In this document: positions 18,661 to 27,175 of the stretch, piece after piece | Position numbering within the stretch: position 1 is the stretch's first letter | Layout of the letters: every line of letters starts with the position of its first letter | Notes under the pieces: generated by a model | What the model saw: only the letters and a program-made list of their open reading frames with translations | Told to the model about the DNA's origin: nothing | Database searches by the model: none | Made by a program: the position numbers and the translations under genes | Assembly: GCA_937136425.1 (NCBI GenBank) | Contig: CAKZON010000070.1 | Location: 62,001 to 126,000, forward strand | Origin: an uncultured Crocinitomix sp. | Lineage (GTDB): Bacteria; Bacteroidota; Bacteroidia; Flavobacteriales_D; Crocinitomicaceae | Length of the DNA stretch: 64,000 bases | Direction: 5' to 3'

Positions 18661-19884
18661 TTAGAAGTCTGTTAAAGCCCCATCAATATCAGCCCAAGAC
18701 CAACCTGCAAATTCTGATTTTGTTGCTCCTACAGTATTTGCTCCGCTTGCAACAGCAGTTACAGAAGCATCAGAACCGTCCATGAAATAATCCGTTACGG
18801 CTTCACCATCAGGAATTGTAGCTTCTAAAGAAGAGAAAGTACATCCAAAATCTGTTGGAATTTGATCAAAATCTTGACCGCTAGATAATTCAAAGAAGTA
18901 GATATTCATCATGTCTACGAATGAATTTGCATCTAAATCAACCAATCCATCAGCATCAGCAGCTTTTACAGATCCGTTTTTAATTGTATGCTTTGCTTCA
19001 TAAGCTCCTTCTGGTCCGTCTAATTCGAAACACTCATCTCCAGCATTGATAACAATGAAATTATTCAAAGTACCAGCCCAAGATTGATCTGTATCGATTG
19101 CATCATCACCAGCATTCCAAACGACAGCGTTGTTTACATTAACTGTACCACCGAACCACTCAATTCCATCATCTTGATTAGCGATAATTTCAACGTGATC
19201 AATAGTCGTTCCTGAACCAACACCACCTAAAGTTAATCCGTTAATTTCATTTCCTTCTCCAATGTTTGCTCCACCGTGACGAATAGAAACATATGAAATA
19301 ACTCCTGAGTTATCAGCATCTTGAGTTCCTCCATAAAGTCCGTTTGCATCTGAAACTGGAATCCCTTCAATTTGAACTGAAGCAGCATCTGCAGAGATAG
19401 TTGCATTACCTAATACAATTAAACCACCCCATAAACCATCTAAATCAGTTGGTAAGTTTGGAGAAGCAATTTGTCCTGGTTGAATTTCATCAGCAATTGA
19501 TGTGAAAATAATTGGTTGAGTTGCTGTTCCCTGAGCCATAATTTTTGCATCTCTTGCAATAATTAAAGCAGTTGCATTAGCACCTGTTCCTGCTTCACCT
19601 TTTACGATAACACCTGGCTGAATTGTTAAAGTTGCACCAGCAGTTACAGCAATTCGATCTGCAAGAATATAAGTTTTACCTGTTTCCCAAGTTGTATTGG
19701 TTGTAATGTTTTCTGAAATTATAAATTCAGTTGGATCGGCGAAAACACAAGAACCATCATCTTTTTTTGCTTCCTCGTTATAATTTGTCGCAGTTTCGTC
19801 TGTACACCCTTTCTTTTTACAAGAGTTGAACGTAGTTAAACTACCAATTGCGATAGCCATAACCAAGATTACATTTTTTTTCAT
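18661..19884 (-). CDS. Surface lipoprotein with right-handed beta-helix-like region
   Basis: The 407-residue product starts MKKNVILVMAIAIGSLTTFNSCKKK, a lipoprotein signal with Cys at residue 22. Next comes CTDETATNYNEEAKKDDGSC, the short Cys-bounded module common in Bacteroidota surface proteins. From about residue 55 the protein has strand-turn repeats (TLTIQPGVIVKGEAG, HVEIIANQDDGIEWFGGTV, AVVWNAGDDAIDTDQSW) typical of parallel beta-helices. Proteins of this type are often misannotated as multidrug transporters. It is upstream of receptor 1 on the same strand with a terminator between, so it is probably the surface-exposed partner of that receptor. A near -7 box GATATTTG lies 25 bases upstream. 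Confidence 0.82.
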   Translation of the reverse strand: MKKNVILVMAIAIGSLTTFNSCKKKGCTDETATNYNEEAKKDDGSCVFADPTEFIISENITTNTTWETGKTYILADRIAVTAGATLTIQPGVIVKGEAGTGANATALIIARDAKIMAQGTATQPIIFTSIADEIQPGQIASPNLPTDLDGLWGGLIVLGNATISADAASVQIEGIPVSDANGLYGGTQDADNSGVISYVSIRHGGANIGEGNEINGLTLGGVGSGTTIDHVEIIANQDDGIEWFGGTVNVNNAVVWNAGDDAIDTDQSWAGTLNNFIVINAGDECFELDGPEGAYEAKHTIKNGSVKAADADGLVDLDANSFVDMMNIYFFELSSGQDFDQIPTDFGCTFSSLEATIPDGEAVTDYFMDGSDASVTAVASGANTVGATKSEFAGWSWADIDGALTDF

Positions 19885-19909
19885 TTTTATCTTTTTAAAT
19901 AATATGATG

Positions 19910-19917
19910 CAAATATC
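19910..19917 (-). promoter_or_regulatory. Near-consensus -7 box for the beta-helix lipoprotein gene
   Basis: The minus strand reads GATATTTG, one mismatch to TAnnTTTG, 25 bases before ATG 19884. The same octamer occurs before the truncated gene at 63935, which stands in an analogous position next to receptor 2. Confidence 0.4.
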
Positions 19918-20098
19918 CGCTGGAAAAAATAAAGGGCTGTTAATGCGATATTATTAAGGTATTAAGAATGAGTAATCTAATGTTACCGATATGTGAATAG
20001 AGCGGGGTTATAAACAACTTAAAATCAACAAATTATTAAGCACGCATCTAGCACCTCTTATAAACAAAGAGTTAGCGACTTAACATTAAGTTCTGTTA

Positions 20099-20707
20099 TT
20101 ATAAATTTTGAGGTAACTCGGTAAGCGGAAAACAATACGCTTCATCTGACTTTTCCAATTCAAAAACTAACTCAAGACCAGCAAGTTGATTAATTTTTTC
20201 TTCCTCACCCAAAAGAGAAGTTAAAACCAAATCAGCAGCAATCATTTGCGTATCTTCATCTAAATGCTGAATATTTGCAGCCTCTAACGTTAATTCACAC
20301 TTGCCAGCATCCGCATCAGTTAAAACAACACGCCAAGGGTTAGCATCAATGTTTTGAACATCCATATTATGATCATAAACCTGCAATTGTAATGCGCCTG
20401 TAGCTTGTGCGGCATAAAAGAATGTCCACCCACCTGCTTGTGGTGCTTCAGAAATAATTGCTTTAGTTACCTTTAATAAGTCTCGCTCATTATTTGGAGA
20501 AAGTGTAAAAGAAAACTGATTGGGTTGTGGATTACCGATTTCCCATTTAATTTTACCCATTCCTAGCACATGTTGATCCAAAATGCCAACAATATCATCT
20601 GTTTTAGGATGTCCACCTGTTTGGATTACCGATTCAAGCAATGGAAGGTTAAGATTAAACCACTCCCAAAAATCACCTATTTGATTGGATAGATTAAGCT
20701 TTTCCAT
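20099..20707 (-). CDS. Soluble protein of unknown function
   Basis: The 202-residue protein has no signal or membrane segment. It begins MEKLNLSNQIGDFWEWFNLNLPLLESV and contains a central block (WEIGNPQPNQFSFTLSPNNERDLLKVTKAI, then APQAGGWTFFYAAQ) that looks like the FSISPxG...LxxxVExLxxxAPxxxxWxFxxxKP pattern of proteins found beside stress or DUF695-like genes. I cannot name the family with certainty. Its first 14 bases overlap the end of the NTF2-like gene upstream, so the two are translationally coupled. Function unknown. Confidence 0.65.
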   Translation of the reverse strand: MEKLNLSNQIGDFWEWFNLNLPLLESVIQTGGHPKTDDIVGILDQHVLGMGKIKWEIGNPQPNQFSFTLSPNNERDLLKVTKAIISEAPQAGGWTFFYAAQATGALQLQVYDHNMDVQNIDANPWRVVLTDADAGKCELTLEAANIQHLDEDTQMIAADLVLTSLLGEEEKINQLAGLELVFELEKSDEAYCFPLTELPQNL

Positions 20708-21161
20708 TCTTCATTTCAAATTTTACCAATCGTTGATTAGCTTGACTATTTAACTTTCGTTGGAAAAAACTCGTTCCCCCAATAAGCAAACCTTTAAACC
20801 CTAAAGCTTGTTTTGCCCATGTGTGGAGATTAAAGGTGTCAACATGTCGAATGATTTTACCATCTTTAAAAGTGAATTGGGCATCAATTTTATTTATGAC
20901 CTTGCGTCCTGTTTGGGTAAAAGTGTATTGAGCTTCCCAATGGGCTTTCCCAGAATTCTCATCAGCCGAAACATTTGAGAATTCCAGTTTTAAATCTGCA
21001 CCACGCGCAATTAGCATTCGCCACATATTTTTGGCGTGCTCTCCTTTCAAATCTCCAAATGCCGGGTCTGTAAACTCAATATCGTCATGATAAAAAGAAA
21101 CCATTCTCTCAACGTCCTTATTTTGGAAGGCAGTATAAAACTCTTCAATTACTTCTTTCAT
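20694..21161 (-). CDS. SnoaL/NTF2-like protein
   Basis: The 155-residue protein (ATG 21161 gives MKEVIEEFYTAFQNKDVERMVSFYHDDIEFTDPAF) shows the helix-rich start and cone-shaped beta-sheet of the SnoaL-like/NTF2 superfamily: AFQNKDVERMVSFYHDDIEF, AHWEAQYTFTQTGRKV and HVDTFNLHTWAKQALG. Such folds serve as isomerases, hydrolases or ligand-binding domains; catalytic residues cannot be assigned. An ATG six codons further up is possible but I prefer the one that begins at the conserved helix. A well-spaced promoter precedes it. The next gene overlaps its end by 14 bases, forming a two-gene unit. Confidence 0.78.
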   Translation of the reverse strand: MKEVIEEFYTAFQNKDVERMVSFYHDDIEFTDPAFGDLKGEHAKNMWRMLIARGADLKLEFSNVSADENSGKAHWEAQYTFTQTGRKVINKIDAQFTFKDGKIIRHVDTFNLHTWAKQALGFKGLLIGGTSFFQRKLNSQANQRLVKFEMKNGKA

Positions 21162-21186
21162 GAGGTTAAATTTTATCAATCAAAAG

Positions 21187-21219
21187 CAAAGGTATTGATT
21201 ATTTTGACCTTGGAGACAA
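21187..21219 (-). promoter_or_regulatory. Promoter (-33 TTG, -7 TACCTTTG) for the NTF2-like gene pair
   Basis: On the minus strand a TTG (complement of 21217-21219) is followed after 22 bases by TACCTTTG (21187-21194), an exact TAnnTTTG box, 25 bases before ATG 21161. The spacing is within the range described for Flavobacterium promoters. Confidence 0.6.
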
Positions 21220-22749
21220 TTTATATTTAATCCCTAATTGAAATGCATTTGATGTACCTTTAATATTAATTTGATCATAAAGCACATTACTCAAGTCGGG
21301 TTGCTCGCTATACTCAACATCACCTTCAACAATATTCGTCAAACCTAAATTAAAGCGATAGTCTAATGAAAGATAAAGAGACTTAGTCATTTGAAAGTCT
21401 CTACTTAAATTTAAATAAACTGTTGGATAAATATTGCGTTTAGTTGTATAATCAACTCTAAATTGGTACTGCGTTTCACCGTCTTGTTCTCCACTACCGC
21501 TTGAAAAGCCTGAGGGGCCTTGTGGCGAAGCATGAGCACCTACACTTAAACCTGCTGATACATTTAAAAAATTGATGTTAGATTTTTTACTAATCAACCG
21601 AGTTCCTACACCAAATGAAGCCTGAACAGAAACAAATTCATTTCCACCAAAAGACCAAAAAGTGTCTGGGCGATTAATTCTTATATAAGACCAAGTTTCA
21701 GAAATTGATAAACCTGCTTGCCAAAAAAAATTATTTTTAATTCCTTTTTCAACATTTGCAGAAACAATCCAAGAGGCAAAACTTCCCGATTTTAACAAAT
21801 GATCTCCAAATCCAGATTGGTTTCGAGCGAACAACATTCCTGATGACACATCAAAAAAGGTGCTTTTAGGATCAATATATCGTTTGTCTTTTTTAAATTT
21901 CTTTTTTGCGTCTTTAAATGAAATATCATCTGAATGAATGGTTAGATCTTCTGCCCGTTTCATTTTTTTTGCACGCGTAAAAGTATACCCTAAAGTAAGT
22001 CCAATATTATGACCTTTACTGGTTATTGTTCCACTAGACGTATTATTATACATAGTATAATTCCCTGTAAAAACTGGTTGTAAAAAATATTCATAGGACA
22101 GTGACAAACCTAATAAATTGTCATTTTTCAATACGCGATTTACTCCAGTTGACAACCTTAGGTATGGGATCAATCCAGACTCTGCATTCAACACTAAGCC
22201 ATATTCTTGAACGGTTTCACCATAAGAACCTATTTGTGAATATAAACCACCCATTGCTATTCCTCCAACATCTACACCAGACATTAAACTATACTTATCA
22301 TTCAGCCAATAATTATAATCTAACCCTATATTCAATCCACTATGCAATTGGTATTCTGTAATTTGAAAATAATTCCACCCTTCTGTTCCATAAAAACCTT
22401 CCTTTGCATCTACCTTATACCGAAATGGAAAAGCACCTAAACCTGCACCTATATTAATACCAAAATGATCTCCTAAGCTAAACCTATAATCAAAATTTAA
22501 CCGAGGAGCTAAGCCAACTCCCGCACGTGGTTTATCCACTCCATCTATAACGGTAAACTTTGTTCTATTAAAACCATTTCCAAGGGAAACTTTAAAACTA
22601 TTTTTTGTGTAGATGTATGGATTTTTTTCCAATCCTTCAGTTTGTGAATAAATCGGTATTGCTGCTAGAAGTAATATTGTAGTTGTAATTGTCCTTTTAA
22701 AAAACGAAGTTTTTTCGTTCTTGTGATTTCTGCGATCAATAATTATCAT
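21199..22749 (-). CDS. Outer-membrane beta-barrel-like protein of unknown function
   Basis: The 516-residue product has an N-terminal signal region (FFKRTITTTILLLAAIPIYSQ). A long series of alternating polar/hydrophobic strands follows, with aromatic girdle residues (LGLSLSYEYFLQPVF, YPTVYLNLSRDFQM, LYLSLDYRFNLGL, and a final FQLGIKYKLSPRSK). This suggests an outer-membrane barrel of perhaps 20 strands, or two smaller barrels joined by the KKFKKDKRYIDPKSTF linker near residue 280. The predicted start at 22749 adds about 12 polar residues before the signal; a shorter start is possible. It precedes the NTF2-like pair but has its own terminator-less end. No family recognised. Confidence 0.7.
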   Translation of the reverse strand: MIIIDRRNHKNEKTSFFKRTITTTILLLAAIPIYSQTEGLEKNPYIYTKNSFKVSLGNGFNRTKFTVIDGVDKPRAGVGLAPRLNFDYRFSLGDHFGINIGAGLGAFPFRYKVDAKEGFYGTEGWNYFQITEYQLHSGLNIGLDYNYWLNDKYSLMSGVDVGGIAMGGLYSQIGSYGETVQEYGLVLNAESGLIPYLRLSTGVNRVLKNDNLLGLSLSYEYFLQPVFTGNYTMYNNTSSGTITSKGHNIGLTLGYTFTRAKKMKRAEDLTIHSDDISFKDAKKKFKKDKRYIDPKSTFFDVSSGMLFARNQSGFGDHLLKSGSFASWIVSANVEKGIKNNFFWQAGLSISETWSYIRINRPDTFWSFGGNEFVSVQASFGVGTRLISKKSNINFLNVSAGLSVGAHASPQGPSGFSSGSGEQDGETQYQFRVDYTTKRNIYPTVYLNLSRDFQMTKSLYLSLDYRFNLGLTNIVEGDVEYSEQPDLSNVLYDQINIKGTSNAFQLGIKYKLSPRSK

Positions 22750-22885
22750 AAGAGGTGAGTTTTGCGTTGTGAACGAAAAGTATTAAATCTTATTATCATA
22801 GGTTATTATTTTTTTCGATTTAACAAACTTTATCAACCTGCTAATTTCTTAAAAGATTGGGCAGCATATCTTTCTGATATTACTC

Positions 22886-22918
22886 AAAAAAAATTGTCTC
22901 AAAATATAATTTGAGACA
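22886..22918 (-). terminator. Hairpin with T-run in a divergent intergenic region
   Basis: A perfect 9-bp inverted repeat TGTCTCAAA / TTTGAGACA (22895-22903 and 22910-22918, six-base loop) is followed on the minus strand by about eight Ts. It has the form of a Rho-independent terminator on the minus strand. However, it lies in front of two divergent genes, so no minus-strand gene directly feeds it. It could stop antisense read-through from the convergent phosphoesterase operon, or attenuate the barrel gene. Confidence 0.65.
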
Positions 22919-22973
22919 GAGAACTTCAATAATTCTCCTATCTATGTCAGAAACCTAAAAAAAATCAAATAAT

Positions 22974-24380
22974 ATGGCGTGGAAAGTAAACATAACCGTA
23001 AGGGTTAAAAATGATTTATTCGTACAAAATCCAGGAGAAGAATCCGTAATTGAGCCATTAATTGGAATACGCATTATTCTATTCGCATCTACTTTAAATA
23101 ATGGAGGTTGGGTAGCTTGGGGATCAGGTGTGACAGACTCAAATGGAGCCGTTAAAATTGTAAAAAGTCCAATTGACAAAAGTAGAATTGGTTATAAAAA
23201 AGCACGGCGTTTTAAATATGTCGTGCAATTTTCAAATGCTAAAGCTAAAATTGTGGATAGTGGATTGGCCTTGCGTAAATCAACTATTATAACCGAAAAA
23301 TACAAGGGTGACACCGTTGACATAACACACACCTATGATGAGGTTGAAGATAGCAGATGGACCGTTAATATGAGTACCCGTTATAAGGATACTAGAAGCG
23401 CACAAATGCTGGTTGGCTACAGCAAAATCAATAATCTATTACGCGAATGGAATGCAGGTGCTATTAAATTTCAATTGGTTTGGCCTGATGGTAAAGGAAC
23501 GCACAACAATAAAGGTTGGTCTCCTCCAGGCGGATTTGTGCGCATTTCACGCAGCTGGTTTTGGCTTTATAAAGACAAACAATGGATCAATCCTTTTAAG
23601 GATATGACAGATGATACTGGAGATTCAAAACAAAAAGCCAGAGATTGGATTTTAAGAGAATTAACACATGAAGCTGTGCACCAATGGTTCTATTCCAGAA
23701 TTTATACTCCCGTTTGGAAAGTACACAACACTGGCGGAACACATGACTTTTTAGAGGATCCTTCTCTCGCATTTTTTGAAGCCATTGCAGAATTTATGGC
23801 TATTCAAATTAACGACGAATTATTTAATGTTGATCCAACACGCCGCAATAGGGTACGAAGCCGTCATGGCATTTATGAAAAATTCAAAGATGCGCGCAAA
23901 GCATCTGGAAAAGCATATTTTCTTGATTCACGCGAATTAACACCAATGATTGAAGGACGCGGACGTAAGTACAGTAACATTAGGGTTTGGCACAAACAAT
24001 TTTACCGAGCAGAAGTAGTTGCCGCAAATTATTTAAATCTATTAATACTAAAAAATTGGTATAAATATGATTTTGGTGAATCATTTAAAAGTGGTGGAAA
24101 TTACATTCAATTATCTGGTGGAAAAATTTATAAAAGCACCTTACGATCAGAACTGTTTAGGCCAAAAGATCTTGCGCATGCAATTGTTCGTTGGCGTGAT
24201 CGATATTCGGATAAAATCATTCCAGAAAGAGAAAGAGGTATAGTTGGATTTTATAATTACTTGGAACGTAAAGAACGAACCTATCGCAATAATTTTTCGC
24301 AATACAAACACCTGCTTTTAAAACTGGGCGATCCACATTACGCAGGTAAGGTTAATGGAAAAGACGCAAATAGTTTATAG
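22974..24380 (+). CDS. Metallopeptidase-like protein with N-terminal beta domain, no signal peptide
   Basis: The 468-residue protein starts MAWKVNITVRVKN with no signal peptide, lipobox or membrane segment. Residues about 3-125 look like a transthyretin/Ig-type beta domain (GIRIILFASTLNNGGWVAWGSGVTDSNGAVKI). The second half carries a gluzincin-type zinc site: HEAVH at residues 232-236, followed 33 residues later by EAIAE (269-273), where Glu is the expected third ligand. Its position in the family tree is unclear. It is convergent with the phosphoesterase pair (three bases between stops) and stands alone. With no export signal it may act in the cytoplasm or be delivered by a dedicated secretion system; nothing in the window supplies one. 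Confidence 0.72.
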   Translation: MAWKVNITVRVKNDLFVQNPGEESVIEPLIGIRIILFASTLNNGGWVAWGSGVTDSNGAVKIVKSPIDKSRIGYKKARRFKYVVQFSNAKAKIVDSGLALRKSTIITEKYKGDTVDITHTYDEVEDSRWTVNMSTRYKDTRSAQMLVGYSKINNLLREWNAGAIKFQLVWPDGKGTHNNKGWSPPGGFVRISRSWFWLYKDKQWINPFKDMTDDTGDSKQKARDWILRELTHEAVHQWFYSRIYTPVWKVHNTGGTHDFLEDPSLAFFEAIAEFMAIQINDELFNVDPTRRNRVRSRHGIYEKFKDARKASGKAYFLDSRELTPMIEGRGRKYSNIRVWHKQFYRAEVVAANYLNLLILKNWYKYDFGESFKSGGNYIQLSGGKIYKSTLRSELFRPKDLAHAIVRWRDRYSDKIIPERERGIVGFYNYLERKERTYRNNFSQYKHLLLKLGDPHYAGKVNGKDANSL

Positions 24381-24383
24381 ATT

Positions 24384-25595
24384 TTAACCTGCTGTAAGCC
24401 TTATAACAGACACCTCGGGCCAAATTCCTAAACGACCAGGATAACCTAAAAACCCAAAACCTCGATTGATATACATATATTGATTTTTGAGCTGATAGAG
24501 GCCTGCCCATTTTTTATAGCGCAAAGTAATCGGGCTCCATTTATATTTACCAATTTCAAAGCCCATTTGTGCACCATGAGTATGTCCGCTAAATGTAACA
24601 TCTATATCATGATAGGTTGTTGTTACCTCTTCGTCCCAATGCGTTGGATCGTGAGAGAGTAACAGTTTTACTGGTGCCTCACATCCATTATAAGCTTCTG
24701 CTAAATCTCCAACTTTGTGGAATCCAACCCCCCAATTTTCAACTCCTATAAGCCCTATTTTTTCATTGTTTCGCTCTAAATAAAGATGCTCATTTAATAA
24801 AAGTCGCCAGCCAATGTCGCTGTGCACGGCCTTTAACGCGTTCAAATTATCTATTTTGGCTTGTTCACTTGGCCATTGCACATAATCGCCATAATCATGA
24901 TTGCCTAATATTGAAAAAACGCCTAGCGGAGCTTTTATTCGAGCAAATACGTCTTTATATGGGTCCATTTCTGTAGCATCATCATTTACCAAATCTCCAG
25001 TAAAAAATACAACATCAGGTTTTTGAGCAAGCACTAAGTCCACTCCTTTATTAACCGCTTTTTTATTGTAAAAACTTCCAGAGTGAATATCAGAAATTTG
25101 AACAATTTTTAATCCTTCAAAAGATGAAGGCAAATTAGGTAATTGTATTGTAGTTTCTTTTACGCGATAACGATATGGACCAATTAGCATTCCCAATAAG
25201 AATAAAATATTTGGAATTGTAGCCATTACTAGACCAATAGAAATAAGCAGTGGAGAGCGCGTTAAATCATTAGATTGAAATAATAAATACCCCAGCCTTC
25301 TAACGTCATCAAGCAGAACAAAAATATCGAAAACGAGCAGTGAAAATAAGTTTATAAAAACACCTGCAAAAAGGAAATTTCGAAATGATTTTGACAACCT
25401 ATTTCCCATTCCGAATATAACAACTAGAGAGATGGCAGAAATTCCCATAAAGAAGAAATAAACACCGTAAACTGTACTTTTTAATCCTGTAGGATATGCA
25501 GCTACAGTTGCCTCAAAACCATAATAAGCATATATCTCCAACAAAGCAATTAAGCCCAATATGATAAATGGTAATATTCTAACACGTCCGTGCAT
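24384..25595 (-). CDS. Membrane-anchored metallophosphoesterase, copy 2 of a tandem pair
   Basis: The 403-residue protein starts at ATG 25595, six bases after the stop of the upstream copy; the longer in-frame extension only runs into the neighbour's coding sequence. Four hydrophobic segments occupy residues 1-160, then the calcineurin-like domain: ISDIHSGSF (motif DxH), FTGDLVND (GDxxD), GNHDYG (GNHD/E), and later SHDPTHWDE and SGHTHGAQMG. These are the YkuE/YaeI-type motifs that bind two metal ions. Substrate could be a phospholipid or nucleotide derivative. Copy 2 lacks the RS-DF-LK segment seen in copy 1 and has a membrane helix there instead. Confidence 0.88.
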   Translation of the reverse strand: MHGRVRILPFIILGLIALLEIYAYYGFEATVAAYPTGLKSTVYGVYFFFMGISAISLVVIFGMGNRLSKSFRNFLFAGVFINLFSLLVFDIFVLLDDVRRLGYLLFQSNDLTRSPLLISIGLVMATIPNILFLLGMLIGPYRYRVKETTIQLPNLPSSFEGLKIVQISDIHSGSFYNKKAVNKGVDLVLAQKPDVVFFTGDLVNDDATEMDPYKDVFARIKAPLGVFSILGNHDYGDYVQWPSEQAKIDNLNALKAVHSDIGWRLLLNEHLYLERNNEKIGLIGVENWGVGFHKVGDLAEAYNGCEAPVKLLLSHDPTHWDEEVTTTYHDIDVTFSGHTHGAQMGFEIGKYKWSPITLRYKKWAGLYQLKNQYMYINRGFGFLGYPGRLGIWPEVSVIRLTAG

Positions 25596-25600
25596 AGTAC

Positions 25601-26839
25601 TTATGAATTTAAAGTCATTACAGTAATCTCGGGCCAAATCCCTATACGCCCTGGATAACCTAAAAAGCCGTATCCTCGGTTCACATATAAATATTGATTT
25701 TCTTCTTGATATAACCCTGCCCATTTATCATATCGCAAACTAATAGGACTCCACTTAAATCCACCCGTTTCTACCCCCATTTGAGCGCCGTGAGTATGAC
25801 CGCTAAAAGTAATATCAATGTCTTTATAGCGTTTTCGAACTTCTTCATCCCAATGCGTTGGATCGTGAGAAAGCAATAGTTTTACAGGCGCCTCGCATCC
25901 ATTATAAGCCTCAGCTAAATCTCCTATTTGGTGAAAACCTGCCCCCCAATTCTCTACGCCAATTAATGCAATTTTATCTGCCCCTTTTTCGATATAAACA
26001 TGTTCATCTAACAATAACCTCCACCCCAATTCTGCATGAATTTCTTTAATTCGATTCAAGTTAGTGGCCTTTGCTTCCTCATTTTCCCAATCCCCATAGT
26101 CGCCATAATCATGATTTCCTAATATTGAAAACACGCCAAGTGGAGCCGAAAGACGCGAAAAAACATCCATATAATTGGTCATCTCTTCTGCCGAATCATT
26201 TACCAAGTCTCCTGTAAAAAATATAATATCAGGTTGTTGCGCTAGCAATAAATCAATGCCTCTATTTACCGCTTCTTTATTATAAAAACTGCCCGAATGT
26301 ATATCTGAAATTTGAACAATTTTAAGCCCATTAAAACTAGCTGGCAAATTTGGTAATTTAACAGTTGGTTGATGCAATGTGTATTTATAAGGCCCCACTA
26401 TCATTCCTGTTGAAAGGGAAATTGCAGGAACTGCAGCTGCTATAATTCCAGATTTCAATATAAAATCAGACCTTGAAATTCCCTCATCTGAATTTACCTC
26501 CACTGATTTTGTGGGTGACACCTTTTTATAAACCCAACGTCCACCTCTAACCACATCATCAAAAATGAGAAACACTGCCAAAACAGTTTTTGTAATGAGG
26601 TTGATAATAACGAAAGCAAAAAAGAAATTAAAAATCCAAAAAGGTAGTTTACCAGATAAGAATATTAAAGTTAAAAAACCAATGATTGATAACCCCATCA
26701 GGGTTAAATGGCCAATCTTTAATGTTTTTTTAAACCACAATTTGTATGTATTCCATCTAGACTTTAAAGCGCCATAGGTATACCACTCAATTAAGGCCAA
26801 AATTGCGATTAAAATAGTTGTAAATAATAATTGCCTCAT
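25601..26839 (-). CDS. Membrane-anchored metallophosphoesterase, copy 1 of a tandem pair
   Basis: The 412-residue protein has three N-terminal membrane segments (MRQLLFTTILIAILALIEW and two more by residue 100), a segment SRSDFILKSGIIAAAVPAISLS that resembles a degenerate Tat or TM sequence, then the catalytic domain. All metallophosphoesterase motifs are intact (ISDIHSGSF, FTGDLVND, GNHDYGDYG, SHDPTHWDEEV, SGHTHGAQMG). It belongs to the YkuE-like group. It is nearly identical in layout to the next gene and shares long stretches of DNA such as the segment encoding LLLSHDPTHWDEE, so a tandem duplication is clear. A 24-bp perfect palindrome lies 20 bp upstream. Confidence 0.9.
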   Translation of the reverse strand: MRQLLFTTILIAILALIEWYTYGALKSRWNTYKLWFKKTLKIGHLTLMGLSIIGFLTLIFLSGKLPFWIFNFFFAFVIINLITKTVLAVFLIFDDVVRGGRWVYKKVSPTKSVEVNSDEGISRSDFILKSGIIAAAVPAISLSTGMIVGPYKYTLHQPTVKLPNLPASFNGLKIVQISDIHSGSFYNKEAVNRGIDLLLAQQPDIIFFTGDLVNDSAEEMTNYMDVFSRLSAPLGVFSILGNHDYGDYGDWENEEAKATNLNRIKEIHAELGWRLLLDEHVYIEKGADKIALIGVENWGAGFHQIGDLAEAYNGCEAPVKLLLSHDPTHWDEEVRKRYKDIDITFSGHTHGAQMGVETGGFKWSPISLRYDKWAGLYQEENQYLYVNRGYGFLGYPGRIGIWPEITVMTLNS

Positions 26840-26858
26840 GTTTTATTCCTTCTGTTTC

Positions 26859-26882
26859 ATTTAGTTGTTATAACAACTAAAT
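26859..26882. promoter_or_regulatory. Perfect 24-bp palindrome, candidate operator
   Basis: The half-site ATTTAGTTGTTA (26859-26870) is followed without a spacer by its exact reverse complement. It lies 20-43 bases upstream of the start of phosphoesterase copy 1, a typical operator position. It has no T-run on either side, so it is not a terminator. No regulator gene is adjacent. Confidence 0.6.
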
Positions 26883-27098
26883 GGGTTAAGGGTTTTGCCC
26901 TTATTCTTTTTACTGATGACGAATCAGATTATAATATATTTCAAACAGAAACACTTTTTCTTGTTACTAGCTAAATATCAATGATTTAAAATTTATTGAT
27001 TTGATATAATTCCTTGATTTTTGATGAAGTTTTTATCCTTGAAACATTATTTTAAACGATTAAGGTTTAGATCGTTATAATATTTTCATTAAAGTTTA

Positions 27099-27128
27099 TT
27101 GAGATTAAAAAAAAAGAATGCATCTTTG
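27099..27128 (+). promoter_or_regulatory. Promoter (-33 TTG, -7 CATCTTTG) for the acidic lipoprotein gene
   Basis: TTG at 27099-27101 is followed after exactly 19 bases by CATCTTTG (27121-27128), one mismatch to TAnnTTTG. The gene starts 48 bases later. The spacing is the one reported as optimal in Flavobacterium. Confidence 0.55.
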
Positions 27129-27175
27129 TTTTTAGTAATCGTCCGGATTGGCGATAAAAATTTTAAAAAAATAAG

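Larger units (their letters stand above)
26840..27175. other. Divergent intergenic region, AT-rich
   Basis: These 336 bases separate the phosphoesterase operon (minus) from the acidic lipoprotein gene (plus). They hold the 24-bp palindrome near the left side and a good plus-strand promoter at 27099-27128. I see no reading frame of note and no RNA-like structure in the middle (26900-27090), which is A/T tracts. Confidence 0.6.

Noticed and set aside
22974..24380. M1/M4 family peptidase assignment for the HEAVH protein
   Set aside because: The surrounding residues (no GxMEN, no thermolysin-like region) do not match these families; only the bare zinc motif is shared.
25596..25724. Extended N-terminus for phosphoesterase copy 2
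   Set aside because: The extra residues come from another frame of the upstream copy's conserved C-terminus; ATG 25595 aligns with the start of copy 1.
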